A stretch of DNA of 64,000 nucleotides, taken from contig NC_133534.1 of the NCBI RefSeq assembly GCF_048544455.1, forward strand, positions 119,312,269-119,376,268, written 5' to 3'. The notes below the pieces were generated by a model. It did not search any database. It was not told the DNA's origin and saw only the letters and a program-made list of their open reading frames with translations. Numbering within the stretch: position 1 is the stretch's first letter; each line of letters starts with the position of its first letter. Shown piece after piece: positions 33,229 to 43,341 of the stretch. A program made the position numbers and the translations under genes. Source of the stretch: Silene latifolia. Its lineage: Eukaryota > Streptophyta > Magnoliopsida > Caryophyllales > Caryophyllaceae.

Positions 33229-34676
33229 TGATGTGACCATAATTAGAGCATATTTAGTCCCCGAATTAGCCTTGTTCCCATGCTTTTTAGTGCATATTTG
33301 GGTCATTTATTGTCTTTAGTCCTTTGTTTTGCATATTCTTTGAGGTTTTGTGTCCTTGGTAGGAAAGGAGTGCAAACCTTGCATTTTCATGGCAAAATGA
33401 GGCTAAATTGATTAAATTCAATGACCAAGCATCAAGGAGAGACAAGATTAGAAGGCCTTTGTACATACTATAGTAGATGGGCAATGATGAGAAAAGATCC
33501 TTGCATACCCGGGAAAATCCTCAAGGATTCTATGAAGAAAAAGGAAGAAAAGAAGAAGGAACGAAGCTGTAAGACAATCCGAGCGGATTGTCTACAAGAC
33601 GCCCGTCCAGGAGGTACAATTCGAGCGTCTTTCTCCACGGGACGCCCGTCCAAAACGTCCCCAATCCGCCCGTCTTCCCCAGCTGGACGCCCCTCCAGGA
33701 ATACCCAAATCCGCCCGTCCCGAGACAAATCCGCTGGGATTCCCTTACAGCAACTTTCGTGTTCTTCTTGTTCTATGAAGGATGCGCATATTTTTCAAAG
33801 ACCGGCGAAAAGGAGACCGGAGTCTCTCTTGAGACCGGCGATTCCCTACCCAACAATTAGCATTGTTAAATTACAATTTTATCCTTTCTTAACCTAATGA
33901 TGCTCTACTATATATACCCCATTTGTAATAATCAAACCATCAAGTTTTCATTAGGTTAAATCAATCCTTCCTTAGATTAGATTAGGAGTAGATTAGAATA
34001 GATTATCATTTAATCTTTCCACAAATTACACATTAATCTTTCCTTAATTATTGTTCAAGTTTATTATTGAGTAACTCAAGTTTATTATTGGCTAATTAGA
34101 AGATTATTGGGTTTATTGGGAGATTGACTACCTTCCATCAATCATCAAGTTCTTCTATTATTCTTTGCATTATTATTTTGGAATCTCCATAGGTATATAT
34201 CTCTTAATCCTTGTTTTAATTATTGTTAATCTTTCTTACTTGTTTATCATGTTTGGCCTTGTTAATATGATTGACAACCTTGTTAGCATGCTAAACTTGA
34301 TAATGAGTGAGTAGTCTCTTAGCTAGAATTAATGGGTAATTAGGGAAACCAACATGGGGATTGATTCATGCTTAATCTAATATGTTCATATAATTAATTT
34401 GCTTGCTTGTTCTGATGTCAACCTATGCACATGTTATGTTTGAAGAAATGCTAAGCCTATAAATCCTTGCATCTACAACCATCACTTATCTTTTCAATGA
34501 GACTTGTAAGACATAAACCAACTCGAGTCTCATTAGACCATGCATATAGTTGGACAGGGAGGATTAAGTCGACTTGTAGGTGTTGTACAATCTAATCGAT
34601 TCGGCTCCGGGATCCAAACCTTCCTAGGATTGTAAGATATAAACCAACTGGATCCATCACAACAATAATTGCTTGC
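33229..34676 (+). repeat. 5' LTR of E1, 3' end deleted
   Basis: It begins TGATGTGACCATAATTAG like the E3 LTR and follows it to gcttgc (34676). It then jumps to ccggggacttgattt, which is inside the primer-site region of E3 (62511 on). About 340 bp of LTR and the front of the primer site are missing. The left flank agtga (33224-33228) is the expected target duplication. A TATA box (ctatatatacc, 33909-33916) lies about 170 bp after the array at 33574. Confidence 0.88.
33574..33741 (+). promoter_or_regulatory. Eight-site palindrome array in the E1 5' LTR
   Basis: CGnnCG-type cores start at 33580, 33600, 33622, 33643, 33667, 33688, 33712 and 33732 (spacings 20, 22, 21, 24, 21, 24, 20). Arms are a mix of aatc/gatt and aga/tct types, and two cores are mutated (cgcccc, cgctgg). 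The base identity of individual sites differs from the solo LTR and E3 while the number and pairing are the same. Confidence 0.82.
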
Positions 34677-34791
34677 CGGGGACTTGATTTAGATTTTATT
34701 GTATTGTTATTAGTTGTGTCTTTCTTTGCCTTGGGGATGTAAAACTCCTCAAGGTTGGTTCTAATTATTTTCGAGTTGTTTGATATTTTCC

Positions 34792-35185
34792 ATGTCTAGA
34801 AGGTCACAAGGTAATTTGTTGCCCTTTGATCACGAAATTGAAAGGACTTTGACAACCAATAGAAGACTTGCTAGGAGAACTTTGAGAGGTATTGGTGAGG
34901 TTGTAGATATTCAACCAAATACTATTGAGTTCATCAACCCTTTTGCAAGAGAAGGTGAGGAGAACCCAACACAAAATCCAACACAAAATCAACCCACAAT
35001 GCCTAAATTTTCATCACATTCCGTACCAACCGAGGAGAACCTACCCAATGGTACTCCCACACCACAACACTTAACCGGAAATTTTATTGCCAAATCCGCA
35101 TTTATCCAATTAGTCGAAAGAAGCCAATTTGGGGGGATGCCTAGTGAAGACCCTCACTCTCATATGGAGACTTTTTTGCGACTAT
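34792..35185 (+). pseudogene. gag: E1 gag, N-terminal part, interrupted by E2
   Basis: It starts MSRRSQGNLLPFD, the same start as the E3 gag, and is colinear with it for about 130 residues (…FINPFAREGEENPTQN…). It ends where E2 is inserted, with target duplication ACTAT (35181-35185 and 44654-44658). The frame is open to the insertion point. The function is the same as for E3 gag. Confidence 0.88.
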
Positions 35186-36567
35186 TGATGCGTGTCTTTT
35201 ATATAAGGTTTTCACCTCATTTTTACACGCATTTCCGTGCCTTTTATGTAGCATCTGGCTACAAATACCCCCGAATACTCTACTTTGGTCTATTTATTGT
35301 AATTTGCAGGAATTGACCGAGGAGGAGCTAAATCGAGCCCTAATTGTCCTATTTGTACGCATTCATGGGAAATAAGGAGCCGGAGCTAAGGAATCTTACA
35401 CTTGGAGGACGTATGAGCTGAGTCAAGGAAGATATTCAAGTCCTGGTGCGCCAACACAGCTCGATCGAGTGCTTTAGTGCTCGATCGAATGCTTACACAC
35501 TCAACACTGGTCGATCGACCAGTTCATAGAGTCGATCGAGGAGGTTCAGGAAGCAGTGCTCGATCGAGAGGATGTCCGACCTCGATCGAGGGACCTGGCG
35601 TTCGATCGAGTAATAATCTTACTCGATCGAGGGGTTTTCGTGTGCCTTTAGTTTATTTTCCGCCTAATCTTTTATGGGCTTTTGTAATCAGTCCATGGAT
35701 TAGGTTTAAGACAATTTTCAGTATAAGACTGAGGAGAACACTACGTTACTCCCATCTCCTTCACCACGTACATTTCATCTGTTACTTTGTCACGGTTCAT
35801 TTGGGAATTCTACTCTCTACCTTGCCACTTTGATTCGGTATTATCAATTTAATTATTTCTCTGTCGTATTTATTGTTTTTAATTCCTTTTCTCTCTTTAT
35901 TTTATAATAGTTCATTCAACTAGATTATTCATCATGTTTAGTTTGAATTATTTGGTTATTGTATTTGTTAATTTGATAATTATGAGTAGCTAAATTCCTA
36001 TGCTAAGACTATAGGGGACCCATGATTTGAAGGGAGAGTAATCAATTTACCAGGTTAATGCCGGTACCGTCTTCGTTGTTTAAATGCTACAAATAACTGT
36101 AATTGCCTAATTGAGTCGACGCAATTAGACCCTTATTCTTAGTGGACCTTGACCTGGACCGAAAGGTTGGAAGGGGGAGACTAGTAGCGAACAATAGAGT
36201 ATTGCAGCGAGGGCGAAAGTTAAACTGTTTACGCTTTAGGGTGAATTAAGGACCGAAAGGCGACGTTCGCTACCCCTTAGACCGTACCACATTGACCCGG
36301 GAACTAGATTACTCGACCAGATGATTATGGTGAACCGCTTGTCTTAGCTATTCTCCCTTATCTGTCAACCTCCTTCTTTTATTCCTCTTCTCCTTACCCT
36401 GTTAGTTTAGAAATCACAATTTACAACCCCCAATTTTGGTTACCTTGACGAACCTAGTTTAGCAGACAAATTCCTACCTCTCTGTGGATTCGACCCGACT
36501 TCCCTAGCTATATTAGTTAGTTGGAACCAGTTGGTTTATTTTTGACAGGTACGCGACAGACGTGTCA
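35186..36567 (+). repeat. 5' LTR of E2
   Basis: TGATGCGTGTC...GACGTGTCA, 1382 bp. It carries a palindrome array (35460-35631) and a TATA-like tataaga (35722-35728) about 90 bp after it. An inverted repeat gtagcgaac/gttcgctac lies near 36185 and 36265. The second arm is within the segment deleted from the 3' LTR. Confidence 0.95.
35460..35631 (+). promoter_or_regulatory. Eight-site TCGATCGA palindrome array upstream of the E2 TATA box
   Basis: TCGATCGA cores start at 35461, 35481, 35511, 35532, 35560, 35582, 35602 and 35623. Spacings are 20, 30, 21, 28, 22, 20 and 21. They read as four pairs at 20-22 bp. All cores are perfect, while spacers are unrelated. The copy in the 3' LTR is at 43616-43787. 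Confidence 0.9.
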
Positions 36568-36572
36568 AATTT

Positions 36573-36590
36573 TGGCGCCGTTGCCGGGGA
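36573..36590 (+). promoter_or_regulatory. tRNA-Asp primer binding site of E2
   Basis: TGGCGCCGTTGCCGGGGA starts five bases after the LTR end. It is complementary to the acceptor end of tRNA-Asp including CCA. Confidence 0.92.
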
Positions 36591-36676
36591 GGTGGCGCAA
36601 TTTTGTTGCTTTAATTAAGTTCGCCTTTCGTCTCAAGGAATTTATTCCTTGAGGCTGATCTTATTCTCTGCAAGTT

Positions 36677-38761
36677 TTGACATTTTGCAGATTAGCTGTT
36701 GCTTCAAAGTTGGTTGAAGAAATGCCTACGATTACAGAGCATACAGAGCCATGTGGTAGATGTGGCGAGGAGGGACATGACCTCTACGAATGTGCAGCGA
36801 GTATAGAGCGTGCTCTTGCTTACAAGAAGTACAAGCAAGGGGTCCCTTTTTCTCAGCTTTATGAGGAGATAAAGAGCGTCTCTGCCCCTTCTTCGCCAGT
36901 ATCACGACCGGCCTCTCCCTCTGCAAGAGAAGAGATCGCCGAGTTGAAATCCATTATGATGAGTATGTCAAAAGATTACGCCAGTATGTCACAGAAATCT
37001 GATACGGTTATATCAGAATTAAAGGAGCAGGTCGCGCAGTTGACACAGACGACGGATCAAGCCAAGTTTCTTCCAATTTGCGATCCAGTCAGTACAATAA
37101 ACTTCCAAAATGACCCTCCTCATGAAGAAGACAAGGTATTGGCAGCCAATGATGATTCAGACGATGATCTAGACGAGTTCTTGCAGGAAATACTTGCTGC
37201 GTGTGCAGTAACCACTCGATCGAGCAACCAATCTACTCGATCGAGCGGTTCTAATCATCAAGTCACTCGATCGAGTGACAATGGTGGTCGATCGAGTAAC
37301 TATGCTGAAGAAGACACTCGATCGAGTGACAAGACAGGACGATCGAGTGAAAATGAAGAAGAAACTGGTCGATCGACCAGTAAAAGTACTCGATCCAGTG
37401 CATTAAGTGGCGGAATTCCTAATTCAGTATCTAATACCGCCACCGTGTCATCTCCCCCTGCTGTGGAGATGTCACGCATCGATAAGGGTAAAGGAAAGGT
37501 TGCGGGACCACTCATCGCTACCAGGGTACCCTTCCCAAGTCGTCTGAAGGACGCAAGGATCGAGCAACAGTACGGTAAGTTCGTGGACATCGTGAAGAAC
37601 CTTCGTAATGTCCCTTTTTTCGAACTTGTTACTCAGGTTCCTACTTACGCTAAGTTTATGAAGGATATTGTGACGCGTAAGAGGAATTTGAGTGAATTTG
37701 AGACGATTTCATTTATGGAAGAGTCTAGTAACCTACTGTTAAATAAAGCCCCTCCAAAAATGAAAGACCCGGGCAGCTTTTCTATTACCTGTGTCATAGG
37801 TAATATGGTTATTGATAACGCCCTTTGCGATTTAGGTGCCAGTGTCAGTGTCATGCCCCTTCTTGTTTGCAAGCAATTGAAGATGAGTCACTTCAAGGTG
37901 ACTAACATTACCCTACAGATGGCCGATAGATCTGTTAGGAGACCTTTAGGTGTCTTGGAGGATGTGCCTGTGAAAATAGGCAAGCTTTACATCCCCGTAG
38001 ATTTCATTGTCTTGGATATAGCTGAGGACACCCGGACCCAAATTATTTTAGGAAGACCGTTCCTTTGTACAGCTGGGGCCGTTATTGATGTCAGACAAGG
38101 GCGTCTAACTCTTGCAGTAGGGGATGATGCTATCACATTCAGTTTGCCCAGTACTTTAGCCCACCCAATGATAGAGGACACATGTTATTCGGTCGATATC
38201 ATTGATGAGTCTATTTATGACTTCTGGTCGGGTTCTTTTATGAAGGACCCACTGGAAGCTCTCATGCTTTTTGATGAGTGTGCAGATAGCCCAGAGAACG
38301 ATGATGCTGCGTTGGATTTGCTTGTTGATGATTTAGATGAGCATGACGGAGAGCAGGTGGAACAAATGATCAGCACTCTTTGCTCCATTGAGGTAAAGGT
38401 ACCGGAACGTAAGCCTCTCCCATCTCATCTTAAATATGCTTTTCTAGACGATACAGAGCAGTATCCCGTCATCGTTAGTGCCAAGCTTAGTGATGATCAG
38501 CTGAACTCTTTGTTAGCTGTACTTAAGAAAAACAGGAAGGCAATGGGCTATTCACTGGACGATATCACGGGGATTAGTCCCGATATTTGTATGCACAGGA
38601 TAGAGCTGGAGGAGGATCACAAGCCCTGCCCAGCAGTGTGGTCGGCGTCGGCTGAACCGAGAAGATGCGAGGATGTTGTGATGGCTGAGGTAATGAAGCT
38701 TACGGACGCGGGTATTATCTATTCGGTAGGTAATTCTAGATGGGTAAGCCCAGACGGGTAG
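36677..38761 (+). pseudogene. pol: E2 Gag C-terminus, protease and start of RT (694-residue frame)
   Basis: The Gag capsid domain is missing: only ~100 bp separate the primer site from the Gag tail, and the apparent start methionine is probably not natural. Zinc knuckle C26-x2-C29-x4-H34-x4-C39. A helical stretch follows (about 90-130), then a serine/threonine/acidic region (about 180-241) in which TRSS or GRSS recurs eight times, each encoded by the palindrome CTCGATCGAG. Next is the Athila protease, with catalytic D385-L-G-A-S and IILGRPFL. The RT entry follows, with a local frameshift where RRxLNP is expected. TAG at 38759-38761 ends it within the WVSP motif. Confidence 0.88.
37215..37398 (+). 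repeat. Eight-site palindrome array inside the E2 gag-pol frame, exact 21/30-bp alternation
   Basis: TCGATCGA-type cores at 37216, 37237, 37267, 37288, 37318, 37339, 37369 and 37390. Spacings are 21, 30, 21, 30, 21, 30 and 21. Six cores are perfect; the sixth is acgatcga and the eighth tcgatcca. All spacings are multiples of three, keeping the frame, and each site encodes (T/G)RSS or GRST. Spacer DNA and residues differ from unit to unit. Confidence 0.92.
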
Positions 38762-38827
38762 TCCCAGAAGAAAGGAGGGACAACTGTAGTTAAGAATGAG
38801 AAGAATGAATTAATACCTACCCGAGTA

Positions 38828-39730
38828 GTGACTGGTTGGCGGATGTGCATAGACTACAGACAGCTGAATGCCGCCACCAAGAAAGACCACTTCCCCCTTC
38901 CTTTTATTGATCAAATGGTAGAAAGGTTAGCTTCTCATAAATTTTTCTGCTATTTAGATGGGTATTCAGGGTTCTTTCAGATCCCTATCCACCCAGATGA
39001 TCAGGCCAAGACTACATTTACCTGTCCTAAGGGTGTTTTTGCGTATCGCAGAATGCCTTTTGGTTTGTGCAATGCCCCTGCCACCTTCCAAAGGTGTATG
39101 ATGGGGATATTTTCAGAGTATATTGAGTCTATCATGGAAGTTTTTATGGACGATTTCAGTGTCTATGGAAGTGATTTTTCTACCTGTCTGTCTAACCTTG
39201 AGAAAGTGTTTGTATTTGTATTGAGGTTAATCTTGTCTTTGAATCGGGAGAAGTGCCACTTCATGGTCAACGAGGGAGTTGTCCTAGGGCACTTAGTTTC
39301 GACGGGGGAATAGAAGTTGACAAAGCAAAGGTGGAAGTGATTCAGCAATTACCACCTCCTGTTAATGTTAAGGGGGTGAGGAGCTTCCTTGGTCACGCTG
39401 GCTTTTATCGCCGGTTTATCAAGGATTTCTCCAAAATTGCTAAACCACTTACACAGCTGTTGCTTAAAGATGCCCCTTTTGTTTTTCGATCGATGCTTGT
39501 CTTTTCGCTTTTAACGAGGTTAAAGCAGGCCTTAGTCTCCGCGCCGATCATACTGACCTCCCAACTGGGACTTGCCGTTCGAGATCATGTGCGACGCGAG
39601 TGACTATGCACTAGGAGCGGTGCTAGGCCAGAGGAAAGACAAAGCCTTGAATGCTATTTACTATGCGAGCCGAACTCTGGATGAGGCTCAAGTGAAGTAC
39701 ACTACCATCGAGAAGGAGCGTTAGTTGTAG
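38828..39730 (+). pseudogene. pol: E2 reverse transcriptase and RNase H N-part
   Basis: 38828-39313 encodes the RT core: RMCIDYRQLNAATKKDHFPLPFIDQ, DGYSGFFQIPIHPDDQAKT, RRMPFGLCNAPATFQRCM and the catalytic VFMDDFSVYG. A frameshift near 39300 moves to another frame (39253-39603: VRSFLGHAGFYRRFIKDFSKIAKPL). Another near 39580 moves to the RNase H start (MCDASDYALGAVLGQR, about 39590-39725). The protein could not be made from this copy without several shifts. Confidence 0.85.
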
Positions 39731-41120
39731 TTTATGCCTTAGAAAAGTTTCGTACTTATTTAGTTGGGTCGGAAGTCACTGTTTTTACTGACCATGCAGC
39801 TTTGAGGCATCTCCTTGCTAAGAAGGAGGCTAAACCGCGGCTCATCGAGATGGATATTCCTTCTTCGGGAGTTTGACCTACAGATCAAGGATAAGAAAGG
39901 AGCCGAGAACGTTGTAGGCGATCACTTGTCGCGATCGATGCGACAAGAAGGGGAAGATTCTCTACCTATTGATGATTCTTTTCCCGACGATTCTTTAATT
40001 GCTGTTATATCGTCTATTGTTGACCAGGAACCCTGGTATGCAGATATAGCTAACTTCGTTGTCAGTGGCAAGCTGCCGCCTGATCTTTCTTCTCAGCAGA
40101 AGAAGCGTTTTCTCTATAACGCTAAACAGTACTTCTGGGATGATCCTTACTTGTTTAAGGAATGTGCAGACGGTCTCTACAGACGGTGTATTCCGCAGTG
40201 GGAGACCAAAATAGTCCTGGAAGGCTGTCACTCCTCTTCATATGGTGGTCACCACGGTCCATCGCGCACCGTGGCTAAGGTACTTCAGTCTGGCTTTTAC
40301 TGGCCTTCTTTGTTTGCTGACGCCAAATCTTTTGTTTCAGCTTGTGATGCATGCCAACGATCAGGGAACATTTCGAAGAGACATGAGATGCCACAAAACG
40401 GCATCCTAGAGGTTGAGGTTTTCGATGTCTGGGGCATTGATTTCCAAGGACCGTTCCCATCCAGTAAAGGTAACAGGTACATTTTAGTAGCTGTAGACTA
40501 TGTGTCAAAGTGGGTTGAGGCAATTGCTTCACCTCATTGTGACGGTAAGACCGTGATAAAAATGTTCAAAAAGATCATATTCCCCCGTTTTGGTGTCCCT
40601 AGGGTCGTCATTAGTGATGGGGCGATGCATTTTAAGGAAAAGAAACTCACTTCCATACTGTCTAGAGTTGGTGTCCAACACGGGCGTGGTTTGGGGTATC
40701 ATCCCCAAACTAGTGGTCGCAGAGGTCTCTAATCGCGAATGAAAGAGATCTTGTCTAAAGTAGTTTCTAAATCACGGAAAGACTGGAGTCTTAAGCTAGA
40801 TGACACATTATGGGCTTATAGAACCGCCTTTAAGACACCAATTGGTGCATCACCTTATAGGTTAGTTTATGGGAAATCGTGTCACTTGCCGTTGAGTGGA
40901 ATGTAAGGCCTGGTGGGCAATCCGTGAGCTTAATTATGATCCTAAATTGTGTGGTCAGAATCGTCTTTTGCAGCTTGATGAATTAGAGGAGTTTAGGCTT
41001 AATGCCTATGACGACTCACGCATTTACAAGGAAAAGACGAAGAGATGGCACGACAAGAGAATCCTACCTCGGGAGTTTCATGTGGGGCGAGAAGGTGTTC
41101 TTTGTTTAATGCCCGGTTGA
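39731..41120 (+). pseudogene. pol: E2 RNase H C-part and integrase, broken
   Basis: [19 protein letters not shown] (near 39785) and [21 protein letters not shown] close RNase H. The integrase zinc domain follows (GGHHGPS...CDACQRSGNIS), then the core with GIDFQGPFPSSKGN (first D) and VISDGAMHF (second D). The third catalytic residue region is destroyed: after HPQTSGR comes a frameshift and a TAA at 40730-40732. Further pieces ([27 protein letters not shown] near 40810, then 40896-41120) show the C-terminal part, also with stops. Confidence 0.85.
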
Positions 41121-41529
41121 GATCTGTTTCTGGCAAGTGAAGTCCAGGTGGAGTGGTCCATACACGGTGACAAATTGTTACCAAATTTGGATCCGTAGAA
41201 CTTGAAGACTCGAGGGCCATAGATTCAAGGTGAATGGCCAATACGTGAAGCATTACCATGAGGCGAGTGAAGCGGACAACCGCGTTGAAGTCCTGCGCTT
41301 CGACGAGCTCGACGCGCCAAGATAACTTGATACCGAAAGGTCGTGCGGGACCTCTTAAACCAGCGCTCTCCGGGAGGCAGCCCGGACAGTTTTATTTATG
41401 CTTTTGTTAAACTATTTGTTTTTTCTGTTTTATTTGTCTTCCTTTAGCTTTACGTCAACATTAGACGCTGCTTTATGAACAATTTCTGTACTTTCCTTGC
41501 TTTCATGCGTCCTTTGCAGGCTAAAAGTA

Positions 41530-41713
41530 CTCGATCGAAGGGTTTTTGAGCTCGATCGAGCACTTTCTGATGCGGCTACCACTCGATCGAGGGATGATGA
41601 CCTCGATCGACCAGATCCATAACCAGACCTACTCGATCGAGTGGGTTATCAGTCGATCGATCCCTTCGTTACACCTGTTCACTCGATCGATCTGTTCCAG
41701 GCGCTCGATCGAG
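41530..41713 (+). repeat. Eight-site TCGATCGA array in the E2 3' non-coding region
   Basis: Cores at 41531, 41552, 41583, 41603, 41633, 41653, 41683 and 41705. Spacings are 21, 31, 20, 30, 20, 30 and 22. All eight cores are perfect TCGATCGA. The alternation is the same as in the coding array, without any frame constraint here. Confidence 0.92.
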
Positions 41714-42576
41714 CAGTTATGATCTCCAGCCGCTGTTTTACGTCTACAAAGCTACAGTTTGACTTTCTTTGACCTCCCATGTTCATGGTCGGTTTGGGGA
41801 GGTCCCGCTATATGACGTTTTGTAAGTTTTCCGGCACCACTCCTCCTTTTCTGTTTAGTTCGCATTTCTTTCCCTATTTTTGGTACAATGAGGGCATTGT
41901 ACGGTTTGGTTTGGGGAGGTATGCATCCATATCCGTGTCTGCATGTTTCTTGCATTTTTGCTTGTTTTAATTTATTTATTTCCGCATGCATTGTTGTTTT
42001 AATTAATTCCAAAAATCATATAAAAATCAAAAAAATTCAAAAATTTTCAAAATCTTCATGTTTAAATTGAGTCGGAACGTTTGAACATTGACGCTACTTT
42101 GAATCTTTACTTGAGCCTGGCATATTCTTGACATTTAGCTGGCATGACTATGTGCACAATCTACGAGTTTTGTTTCTCTTTTATCTGAACGAACAGACTT
42201 GATTCTTTATGTCGGCAAGCTACAATACATTCTGAGGTTAGAGCTTATTAAACTGGTGACATTCATGACCGGTTTCTTTTAGAATGTGAGTAGTACTCTC
42301 TTTAAGACATGTAACATTAATTTGCATAAGCATGAGTCTAGTCTTCTTAATACCTGTATGCATTCGGTCTGTGGATGGTGACACGTGTCAGGAGAGGCAG
42401 TCCCCTTTATTTCATTCTACCCATGAGCCTCACATAGCCAAATTGCCTTTTTGCCCATCAACTACTTTCTATAATATTTCCTACCCTAGCTGAGCTAGTA
42501 ACGAGTAGTTCTTGGAATGTGTTATTGCAATATGGTTATTTCATCTGATTTCAGAAGATGGTGGAAGAAATGGAAC

Positions 42577-42579
<3 letters not shown>

Positions 42580-42626
<47 letters not shown>
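42580..42626 (+). repeat. Poly(A) simple repeat
   Basis: A run of about 47 A, followed by A-rich DNA with single G, C or T to 42690. It produces lysine-only reading frames that are not genes. Confidence 0.9.
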
Positions 42627-42628
<2 letters not shown>

Positions 42629-43341
42629 AAAAAAAAGTGCGAAAAAAAAAGAGAGACAGAAAAATTCAAAATGAAAAAAAAAAGAAGGAATGAAAAAGAA
42701 TGAGAATTGCACAATGTCTCACACTCCCATGCCTTATTTATATTTTATGGGGAGTTGACGACTTTTTGGTGTTTGGTGAGTTTAGTGCATAATTTTGCAC
42801 AGTTTCATCTTGCTGTTATGAGTACGAAGTTGGGATGCAGTCTATGTTTGGATCCGTTGTTGCTAGCCTGGCTATTGACCCCACGTATCCAAATTCATTT
42901 TAGCCCCTTCTTACCCATTACCTCACTAACCCAAATGTAAGTCCTCGGCACGTGTCTTGGTCATTAGTATGGTTGGAATGCGTATGTACGGTTGTAGAGA
43001 CTTTATTCATGTTAACTGCATGCATGTTCTTATAGGTCGAGTTAGGTGAGTGTCTTGCTTCTTCCTATCTTTCACATATATACTCACCCTATACCTGATT
43101 TTGAGTGGCGAGCGACCCGTGAGAGTCCGACATCTTTGAATCTTGCAAGGTCGACGGTTCAGTAAGCTTGAAACATTAATTTAACTCGTTTGCACTTTTC
43201 AGTTGCCACTTTGTCATTTTGTTGCATTAAATTGGTTCTATTGGATGATTTGTAGCTGATGCGTTGGTCCCGTTCTATTGTTCACCCTTAGTTGCATTCA
43301 TATTTGCTTGGGGACAAGCAAAGGTTTGGTTTGGGGAGATT

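Larger units (their letters stand above)
41121..43341 (+). other. E2 3' non-coding region with palindrome array, poly(A) run and polypurine tract
   Basis: No gene. Contents: the array at 41530-41713; two gagggcattgtacggtttggtttggggagg-like G/T-rich stretches (near 41890 and 43310); a long A run with interruptions (42580-42680); and the polypurine tract tttggggagat (43331-43341) before the LTR. The A run is a simple repeat within the element, since no target duplication is seen around it. Confidence 0.75.

Noticed and set aside
35460..35631. CRISPR-like array
   Set aside because: The repeats are 8-10-bp palindromes with 10-22-bp spacers inside plant LTRs. There are no cas genes and the genome is eukaryotic.
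42580..42700. A retroposed poly(A) end within E2
   Set aside because: No flanking duplication and no coding or SINE body next to it.
42512..42703. Lysine-rich frame
   Set aside because: Translation of the poly(A) run. It is a simple repeat.
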